Positions 32,218 through 37,649 of a stretch of 37,649 bases of DNA are shown here, in pieces; within the stretch, counting starts at the first letter, position 1, and each line of letters begins with the position of its first letter. A model generated the notes under the pieces. The model did no database searches and was not told the origin of the DNA. It worked only from the letters and a program-made list of their open reading frames with translations. This DNA is from Alphaproteobacteria bacterium. GTDB lineage: Bacteria; Pseudomonadota; Alphaproteobacteria; RF32; CAG-239. The translations under genes were made by a program, and so were the position numbers. The stretch spans positions 1 through 37,649 of the forward strand of contig JAFUSU010000007.1 in assembly GCA_017467515.1 (NCBI GenBank). The letters run 5' to 3'.

Positions 32218-33573
32218 ATGTATGATTTTGACGTTGTTTATTTAGGTAGCGGACATGCTGCTTGGCATGGTGCAGTTATGCTGGCGAATGCCGAAAAAAA
32301 AGTTGCTGTTTTAGACCACGATTTATCAGGAGGAACTTGCACAAATTATGGTTGCGATGCCAAAATTTTACTTGATGGTCCGTTTGAATGTATAGAAGCA
32401 TTAGATAGGTATAAAGATATTTGTGTTGATAACGTAGGAAATATTAGCTGGAAAAAACTGATGGAATACAAAAAACATCATTTTGCACCATTTCCGACAT
32501 TCGTTTCTAATATGCTAAAAGAAAAAGGTGTTGCTTTTATTAAAGAACGCGGAAAGCTGATTGATGCACACACGGTTCAAGCCGGAAACCAACATATCAC
32601 AGCAGAAAACATTGTCTTAGCCGTTGGACAGCGCAATGCCAGATTAGATATCCCTGGCAAAGAATTTCTGCACGGAAGCCGTGAATTTTTGGATATTGAA
32701 GAAATGCCGGAACACCTTATTTGCATAGGTGCCGGTATCATATCCATGGAATTTGCATCTATGGCTTTAACACTCGGTAAAAAAGTAAGCTTTTTTGAAT
32801 TTATGCCTCGTGCTTTAGCGGCTTATCCTGAAAAATACGTAACAAAGCTTGTTGAAAAGATGACAGAGCAAGGAGCAGACTTTCATTTTGGTGAAGCAGT
32901 GTGCCGCGTTGAAAAAACAGATAATGGATATAAAGTAACCGCAAAATCAGGCTTATGTGTTGAAGGCGATTATGTTTTAGATGCAACGGGGCGTGTTACA
33001 AATTATGAAGATTTAGGGTTAGAAGAACTTGGTATTCAGGCCTCTCGCAGAGGTATTGAAGTTGATGATCATTTGCGCACCTGTGTTAAAAATATCTATG
33101 TCAGCGGTGATGCAATCAACAAAATGATACCACGCCTGACACCGACAGCAATATATGAATCAAACTATATTGCAGCGCAAATATTAGGCTTAAGCGACAA
33201 GCCGATTTGCTATCCAGCTGTGCCGAATTTAGTATTTACATTACCGCGTATCGCGCAGGTTGGTATGACCATAGAAGAAGCCGAAAAGAAACCTGAACAA
33301 TATAAGGTTGTGGACATTCCTTATGGTGTGCAAAATGAATGGATTAACAATCGAGAACTGGACATTGATATAACCTTTATTATTGACACAAAAAGGTATT
33401 TGGTTGGAGCCGCTGTATATGGTAGCGATGCCGGTACTTGGATAGACTTCTTGACATTGATTATCAATAAGAAAATAACCGGACAAGAACTTGAAAGTAT
33501 GATTTTTGCTTTTCCGACACATACATACATGCTTGTTAGTACATTGATTTCTTTGCTGAATAAGGAGAAGTAA
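32218..33573 (+). CDS. NAD(P)/FAD-dependent disulfide oxidoreductase
   Basis: The 451-residue enzyme belongs to the pyridine-nucleotide disulfide reductase class (dihydrolipoamide dehydrogenase/mercuric reductase fold). Residues 7-13 hold the FAD loop LGSGHAA, residues 38-46 hold GGTCTNYGC with the redox-active Cys pair, residues about 170-176 hold the second loop GAGIISM, and YVSGDAINK lies near 297. The usual C-terminal His-Glu pair motif is not obvious: the C-terminus reads AFPTHTYMLVSTL. The electron partner is unknown. It follows the HTH gene by 68 bases with a hairpin between them. Confidence 0.85.
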   Translation: MYDFDVVYLGSGHAAWHGAVMLANAEKKVAVLDHDLSGGTCTNYGCDAKILLDGPFECIEALDRYKDICVDNVGNISWKKLMEYKKHHFAPFPTFVSNMLKEKGVAFIKERGKLIDAHTVQAGNQHITAENIVLAVGQRNARLDIPGKEFLHGSREFLDIEEMPEHLICIGAGIISMEFASMALTLGKKVSFFEFMPRALAAYPEKYVTKLVEKMTEQGADFHFGEAVCRVEKTDNGYKVTAKSGLCVEGDYVLDATGRVTNYEDLGLEELGIQASRRGIEVDDHLRTCVKNIYVSGDAINKMIPRLTPTAIYESNYIAAQILGLSDKPICYPAVPNLVFTLPRIAQVGMTIEEAEKKPEQYKVVDIPYGVQNEWINNRELDIDITFIIDTKRYLVGAAVYGSDAGTWIDFLTLIINKKITGQELESMIFAFPTHTYMLVSTLISLLNKEK

Positions 33574-33574
33574 A

Positions 33575-34027
33575 GTGCAAACAAAAGAGCACATTACCGA
33601 TCTTCTTCTTTTGGGAAACCAATTGTGTTTCCCGCTTTATGCTTGTGCTAAAGAGGTTATTAAGATATATCGCAAGCCTTTGGAGGAAATTGGTTTGACT
33701 TATACACAATACATTGTGATGATGGTATTGTGGGAGTTTGGCGAAATGAAAGAAAAAGAGCTGGGCGAAAAGATTTATCTTGATTCCGGCACTTTAACAC
33801 CTGTTTTGAAAAAACTTGAAAAATCAGGTTTTGTAAAGCGGCAACGTATGGCTGAAGACGAACGTTTTGTTAAAATCAACTTGACTGATGACGGTATCAA
33901 ATTGAAAGAAAAGGCCAAAACTATACCACAAGCGCTTGATGGCTGCATACATTTATCTTATGATGAAATGATAACACTTCGGGGTTTGTTAAACAAAGCC
34001 TTGGAAGGAACTAAAGAAAAGTATTAA
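33575..34027 (+). CDS. OhrR-like MarR family regulator
   Basis: The 150-residue regulator uses a GTG start (AAGGAG eight bases upstream), one base after the reductase stop. It shows the OhrR signature: N-terminal NQLCFPLYACAKE with Cys18 at the peroxide-sensing position, LTYTQYIVMMVLWE, then LDSGTLTPVLKKLEKSG and the wing with DERFVKINLTDDG. OhrR senses organic peroxides and hypochlorite through this cysteine. A regulator in the same operon as ferritin-like, flavoprotein and oxidoreductase genes suggests redox-responsive control of the group. Confidence 0.85.
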   Translation: MQTKEHITDLLLLGNQLCFPLYACAKEVIKIYRKPLEEIGLTYTQYIVMMVLWEFGEMKEKELGEKIYLDSGTLTPVLKKLEKSGFVKRQRMAEDERFVKINLTDDGIKLKEKAKTIPQALDGCIHLSYDEMITLRGLLNKALEGTKEKY

Positions 34028-34038
34028 TTGAGATTTGT

Positions 34039-34821
34039 ATGAGTATAGAATCTGAAATTTTCAAAAAAGCAGTTGTTGATTTTGCAAAGTTGGAAGCGTA
34101 TGGTTTTGAAAAACAAGCAGACGGATATACTTTACAGAAAATTTTTAAAAATGGCGATTTCAGAGCCGATGTTTCTGTTGATAAGCAAGGTAATGTCAGC
34201 GGAAAGGTTTATGAAATTGCCACAGATGAAGAATTTCTGCCGTTACGAGTAGAAAATATGGGAGGTTTTGCTGGAGAAGTCAGATTTGCTTATCAACAAA
34301 TACTGGAAGATATTAAAGATAAATGCTTTATCTGTCTGCCTTTTATAACCGCTCAATCCAACCGCCTTGCAACACTGATTAAGAACAAATACGGGGATAA
34401 TCCGCAGTTTTTATTCAAGAAGCAACCAGGCTACGGTGTGTTCAAAAATCCTGATAATAATAAATGGTATGGTATGATTATGAATACCAAAGCGGAGAAA
34501 TTGAATAAAAACATAAGCGGTGAAACAGAAATTATTCATGTCAAATTAACAGAAGAAAAAGTGCAGACTTTATTGCCACGACAAGGATTTTATCCATCTT
34601 TTAAGAAAAATTGGATTTGCATTGCTTTGGATGATACATTGAAAGATGATGAAATTATGACATTTATTGATGAAAGCCACGCTTTCACGATAAAACCAAC
34701 GAAAACAAGGAGAAAACATCAGCCACTTAAAGATAATTTTCACATATATCCGGTCGCGGGATATTCTTTATGTCATACAAGTGAGCATTCATTACTGAAA
34801 AATAATCGGTGGCAGACCTGA
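34039..34821 (+). CDS. MmcQ/YjbR family protein with repeat-derived C-terminus
   Basis: The 260-residue protein has an N-terminal domain of about 85 residues and a YjbR-like double-wing domain with YGDNPQFLFKKQPGYGVFKN, WICIALDDTLKDDEIMTFIDESH. Relatives usually end near that last motif. Here residues 234-260 are encoded by the 70-bp repeat at 34749-34818, and the stop codon lies right after it. The original C-terminus was probably replaced, or the stop was lost. The function of YjbR proteins is poorly known; some are described as DNA-binding. Confidence 0.72.
   Translation: MSIESEIFKKAVVDFAKLEAYGFEKQADGYTLQKIFKNGDFRADVSVDKQGNVSGKVYEIATDEEFLPLRVENMGGFAGEVRFAYQQILEDIKDKCFICLPFITAQSNRLATLIKNKYGDNPQFLFKKQPGYGVFKNPDNNKWYGMIMNTKAEKLNKNISGETEIIHVKLTEEKVQTLLPRQGFYPSFKKNWICIALDDTLKDDEIMTFIDESHAFTIKPTKTRRKHQPLKDNFHIYPVAGYSLCHTSEHSLLKNNRWQT
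34749..34818. repeat. 70-bp direct repeat, copy A
   Basis: The 70 bases match 36516-36585 with four mismatches. Copy A supplies the end of the YjbR gene and precedes the cysteine-rich gene; copy B follows that gene. The repeat starts TCCGGTCGCGGGATATTC and ends CGGTGGCAGACC, with part of it echoed at 36614. Such a pair can arise by insertion, duplication or recombination. Confidence 0.88.
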
Positions 34822-34960
34822 GTATGCCGATCAGCGTCATGATAGCAGACGCAGCACTAAAATGAAACAAAGCAAATCCTTTTGTGCCCACCATAAACAA
34901 ATAAGTCAAAAAGATATTCAGTATTGCACTTTTGTATTTTTTAGGATAACTTTGCGTTAA
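34822..34960 (-). pseudogene. Possible fragment of a membrane protein gene
   Basis: On the minus strand the frame includes KKYKSAILNIF, LTYLFMVGTKGFALFHFSAA and SAIMTLIGILRS, a very hydrophobic stretch that looks like the C-terminal end of a multi-helix transporter. It has no start codon of its own and is cut off by the 70-bp repeat. No family can be named with confidence. It may be a relic of a gene that was disrupted when the repeat arrived. Confidence 0.35.
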
Positions 34961-34974
34961 ACGGGAGAATTGAA

Positions 34975-36495
34975 ATGAATTTATTTTTAAATGGCAACAA
35001 TATTTTGAAAATAATTATAAGTGAAGAAACGAAGTTAAAGAGAATATTGTTGATATTGTGCTTTCTTCTTGCCGGAAAAAGCGTCTGGGCAGATGATTGT
35101 GAGTTTATGGTAAAGGGCGAGTGTTTTAATTGTGACACCCCTTATTCTTTAAAAGTCGGAACCCCGGATAACTGTCTGAAACATTGTCCAAATCGTGTTT
35201 CCATACGTCAAGGAAGATATGCTTCTTGTGATTTGGATGAAAAGACGGCTTTATCAATATATAAAGATACGGCTGTTGATATGTCAAAATGCGAAGAAAA
35301 AGGTTTCTTTAAAGGAAGTTTTGATAAATGTTATTCTTGTGATACTACAGAAGCTGTTGCTGTTTCAGAAAGCCATTTTGGAGAAAAATACGATCATTTT
35401 TGCCCTAACCGTATGATACATGGCACAGATGTTGTTGAGAGTTACAGCGTTTTAAAATGTCCGCAAAACAGACCGTTAATGGATAGATTCTTCATGTGTT
35501 GGCGTTGTGATGAAGAAACACCTATAGATTTGAGTTTTAATCAAGAAACAAATGCAATGTATTGCTTAAATAAAAGATATTTAGAAGGATTTTGGAGTTA
35601 TAAATGTCCGAACAATAAAGAATATTTGTCACATAGCGCATGCGTTCAATGCAAAGGTGTTTGGTATATGGAAAAATGCTACAATCCTGAAGATTTACCC
35701 GAAACAAAACGAAAAAATTGTGTGTTTGAAACATCAACTCATTGCCATAACTGCGATGATTTACAGAGTTTTGAGGTTGGTTATTGGTCTATGTGCGAAG
35801 AATATTGCCCAAACAGAACTTATAATTTAGAAAATTTAGGATCACATCCAAGTACGGCAAATTGTGCACTAAAAGAGTGTCCGAAAGATGCACCGTTACG
35901 CGATAAGGTGGGAAGTTGTTATTCTTGCGATACAACTTGGGAATATGTTACGGATGTGGATATCCAAAATTGTGATGTTTGCCCCAATCGTTATGTGGAC
36001 AAAGACGGAAATTGCTTAATTAAAGGGCAAAAGCCATTGAAGAATGCATGGGAAAAATATGATAATAGACCTTATGGAGATGATAACATATGTCCTCCCG
36101 ACAAACCGATTAAATCTTGGAATAATATATGCTATGCTTGTGATACCAAAGAGCATATAATTGTCGATACCGAATGTAATTTCGACAAAGTAAAAGAGTG
36201 CAATACTGTTTGTAAAAACAGAGAAATTTTGAATACAGCCGGCGGAAATCCCCCGAGTATTTTGAAATGCTCGCAAGATACACCACTTATGGATACTGTC
36301 GGACACTGTTGGAGTTGCGATACTTCGGAAGCTGTCAATCTGCAATATAATGAGTGGAAATGTGAGAGTGTTTGTAAAGGAAAACGATATTTATCAGAAT
36401 ACAATTGCTATAAATGTCCTGAAAATATAAAATACTTAGATTATGATACTTGCCAACAATGCGGTGGTCAGTGGAAAGAAGGAGCGTGTTTTTAA
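34975..36495 (+). CDS. Secreted cysteine-rich repeat protein
   Basis: The 506-residue protein has an N-terminal 20-residue lead, then a signal sequence (RILLILCFLLAGKSVWA, about residues 23-39), followed by a mature chain with about 46 cysteines. Four or more imperfect units of 60-80 residues carry the pattern KCPxxxPLxDxxxxCxxCDT, later CPNR or CKNR, with CYSCDT and CWSCDT as markers. GGGAG precedes the start. It is probably a disulfide-rich surface or periplasmic protein. I recognise no family. The gene is enclosed by 70-bp repeats, suggesting an acquired or duplicated unit. Confidence 0.75.
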   Translation: MNLFLNGNNILKIIISEETKLKRILLILCFLLAGKSVWADDCEFMVKGECFNCDTPYSLKVGTPDNCLKHCPNRVSIRQGRYASCDLDEKTALSIYKDTAVDMSKCEEKGFFKGSFDKCYSCDTTEAVAVSESHFGEKYDHFCPNRMIHGTDVVESYSVLKCPQNRPLMDRFFMCWRCDEETPIDLSFNQETNAMYCLNKRYLEGFWSYKCPNNKEYLSHSACVQCKGVWYMEKCYNPEDLPETKRKNCVFETSTHCHNCDDLQSFEVGYWSMCEEYCPNRTYNLENLGSHPSTANCALKECPKDAPLRDKVGSCYSCDTTWEYVTDVDIQNCDVCPNRYVDKDGNCLIKGQKPLKNAWEKYDNRPYGDDNICPPDKPIKSWNNICYACDTKEHIIVDTECNFDKVKECNTVCKNREILNTAGGNPPSILKCSQDTPLMDTVGHCWSCDTSEAVNLQYNEWKCESVCKGKRYLSEYNCYKCPENIKYLDYDTCQQCGGQWKEGACF

Positions 36496-36515
36496 ATAGT
36501 GACTTTAAAAAATAG

Positions 36516-36585
36516 TCCGGTCGCGGGATATTCTTTATGTCATACAAGCGAGCATTCATTACCGAAAAAGAAGCGGTGGCAGACC
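36516..36585. repeat. 70-bp direct repeat, copy B
   Basis: This copy begins 20 bases after the stop of the cysteine-rich gene and matches 34749-34818 at 66 of 70 positions. The words GCGGTGGCAGA at 36614-36624 repeat its end. Confidence 0.88.
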
Positions 36586-36623
36586 GGGAAACATAAGCAG
36601 ATATTGGCTTAAAGCGGTGGCAG

Positions 36624-36716
36624 ATAACAGATACTTTTTGCTTTAAAGTATCCGTTATTGCCATTTTAATCTCAATTCACCACCAGTAAAAAGCCACCCC
36701 AGGCGGGTGGTTTTTT
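36624..36716 (+). terminator. Two hairpins after the cysteine-rich gene
   Basis: ATAAC...ATACTTT pairs with AAAGTAT...GTTAT (36624-36658). A terminator with stem CCACCC/GGGTGG and six T follows at 36688-36716. They probably end the transcript of the cysteine-rich gene. Confidence 0.7.
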
Positions 36717-36767
36717 ATGCTTTAATTCATTTTCTTTATTTTAATTTTCTTCTATACATAACATAAT

Positions 36768-36950
36768 TTGCAAGTTGTAAATGGAATTGCTAATACTGCT
36801 GGTTTGATTACAGATAAATTACCATTTTTGAGAGCTATAGGTAGTACCTCAGGTAAATTTGTCGCTAAAAATGGATCTAAATTTGTAAAGCAAGGAATTA
36901 ATTCTTTTGCAGACGAAATGAAAAATATGTATTATAGTGATGAAGATTAG
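36768..36950 (+). pseudogene. Short fragment, possibly the end of a larger secreted or toxin-like protein
   Basis: The 60-codon frame starts only at a TTG and has no ribosome site; a stop codon lies three codons upstream. It reads NGIANTAGLITDKLPFLRA, then GSTSGKFVAKNGSKFVKQG, helical and basic, reminiscent of the Gly/Ala-rich segments before C-terminal toxin domains. The frame is not shadowed by another gene. It is most simply a 3' remnant of a longer gene and its nature is uncertain. Confidence 0.35.
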
Positions 36951-36992
36951 ATAAAATACTACTAGAAATAAAATATAATAAAGGAACAGAAC

Positions 36993-37331
36993 ATGGAAAG
37001 AAGTGTAATTATTCTTAAATCCAAAAAAGTTATATGGAGTATATTAAGTTACGCGATAATAACTTTAATTTATTTTGGTTTATTGTTAATTTATTTATTT
37101 CACCGTATAATTACTTTTTTTCCTGTTCTGTTCTTGTTTGATTTCAGTTTGCTCATTGGCTATCCTTTATTTTTGAGATTTGTATTAAAAAGAAAATGGT
37201 TTGATTGTACAAAGAATGATTATTTATTATTGAAATATATTTTAATTCCTTGGTTAATATTAGAACTTTTAGTAATGTTGTATTATCCAAATGAAACATG
37301 GCTAATTTTGCAACAAATAGTTAAAGGATAG
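36993..37331 (+). CDS. Small polytopic membrane protein, unknown function
   Basis: The 112-residue product has three or four membrane segments (about residues 13-36, 41-60 and 80-98) and very little soluble sequence. AAAGGA precedes the ATG. Small membrane proteins beside toxin fragments are sometimes immunity proteins. Here only its position after the fragment at 36768 suggests that. Confidence 0.6.
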   Translation: MERSVIILKSKKVIWSILSYAIITLIYFGLLLIYLFHRIITFFPVLFLFDFSLLIGYPLFLRFVLKRKWFDCTKNDYLLLKYILIPWLILELLVMLYYPNETWLILQQIVKG

Positions 37332-37378
37332 AATTCTGTATTTCCGATAAGTCTGGTCGCCATTTCTTATTTTTGTAA

Positions 37379-37441
37379 TGTAATCTTGGTTTCGATACGG
37401 GAGAAGCTATAGCTGGACAAGGAGAGATACTAACGGCTTAA
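37379..37441 (+). pseudogene. Twenty-codon fragment with a FDTGEAIAG motif
   Basis: Between two stop codons the frame reads CNLGFDTGEAIAGQGEILTA and stops at 37439-37441. The composition resembles the short pre-toxin motifs in polymorphic toxins. It is too short to name and may be chance. The rest of 37332-37571 shows nothing I can defend. Confidence 0.2.
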
Positions 37442-37571
37442 AATGTCATGATTTTGCCGAAATAATTATCTGACATAGTTTTTTGGTATTCTATCCACTC
37501 TTTATGAGTTGCGAAAGTTCTTTTTACATCCTATATTATTACAAAACGTTATGTATTTATGGAGATGTGTT

Positions 37572-37649
37572 ATGACTGATGAACAAGAAATAATTCCGCT
37601 TGAAGCTGAGCGAAAGTTAAGCTATTTGCTTCGGCAACATCAAGAGTTA
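37572..37649 (+). CDS. Start of a gene cut by the window end
   Basis: An ATG at 37572 with GGAG eight bases upstream opens a frame of 26 codons (MTDEQEIIPLEAERKLSYLL and on) that continues past the window. The N-terminus is acidic and helical. Nothing more can be said about its family. Confidence 0.55.
   Translation, partial: MTDEQEIIPLEAERKLSYLLRQHQEL

Overview
The window reads as chromosome of an AT-rich, host-associated alphaproteobacterium. The main evidence is a CcrM-type GANTC adenine methyltransferase, the alphaproteobacterial gene order mltB-rlpA-dac-tmk-holB-tatD-MBL, and rlmE next to ppx/gppA. QueH, a stand-alone PreA and a ferritin/flavoprotein/OhrR redox cluster suggest a low-oxygen, probably intestinal, lifestyle. 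That assignment is inference; no rRNA is present to confirm it.

Layout. (1) 1-4400 is an accessory patch. It holds a GH108-type lysozyme gene, two different small secreted or anchored proteins under near-identical promoters, a truncated BRO-N gene and an alpha/beta hydrolase. The hairpin-rich lysozyme leader is present twice, and the second copy leads into an aborted 17-codon ORF. (2) 4439-14791 is a long minus-strand gene string read from two tandem ppx/gppA paralogues through rlmE, mltB, rlpA, a D,D-carboxypeptidase, tmk, holB, tatD and an MBL phosphodiesterase to a DHH phosphoesterase. Many genes overlap by a few bases, so it is probably one or a few operons joining envelope, rRNA modification and replication functions. 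(3) 15016-18511 has preA, an unknown secreted protein enclosed by a 29-bp duplication of the ccrM 3' end, ccrM, and the short rpmG gene. (4) 18699-23311 holds small regulators and metabolic genes: a DUF1796-like protein, queH, a LysR regulator, SIMPL, MerR and an HD phosphohydrolase. (5) 23468-26822 is a surface-glycan locus with a GT2, a GT2-GT11 fusion and a broken SGNH-like gene. (6) 27011-30367 has eno, a glutathione peroxidase, tRNA-Ala(CGC), a hydrolase with cysteine at the nucleophile position, and tRNA-Ile2(CAT). (7) 30967-34821 is a plus-strand redox cluster ending in an OhrR-like regulator and a YjbR-family gene. (8) 34749-37649 is a second accessory patch: a cysteine-rich secreted repeat protein between two 70-bp direct repeats, gene debris, a small polytopic membrane protein and the start of one more gene.

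The recurring oddity is duplication of the ends of genes. Both tRNA genes are followed by a second copy of their own 3' end, with a structured, GC-richer spacer between the copies and a terminator after each. The ccrM 3' end is repeated on the far side of a one-gene insert. A 70-bp repeat brackets the cysteine-rich gene, and the lysozyme leader and a neighbouring promoter are duplicated. A 46-bp palindromic insert with an apparent TTTTAA target duplication can be dated against its empty twin. These patterns suggest small cassettes or elements that target gene ends, which is the most promising lead for an undescribed system here.
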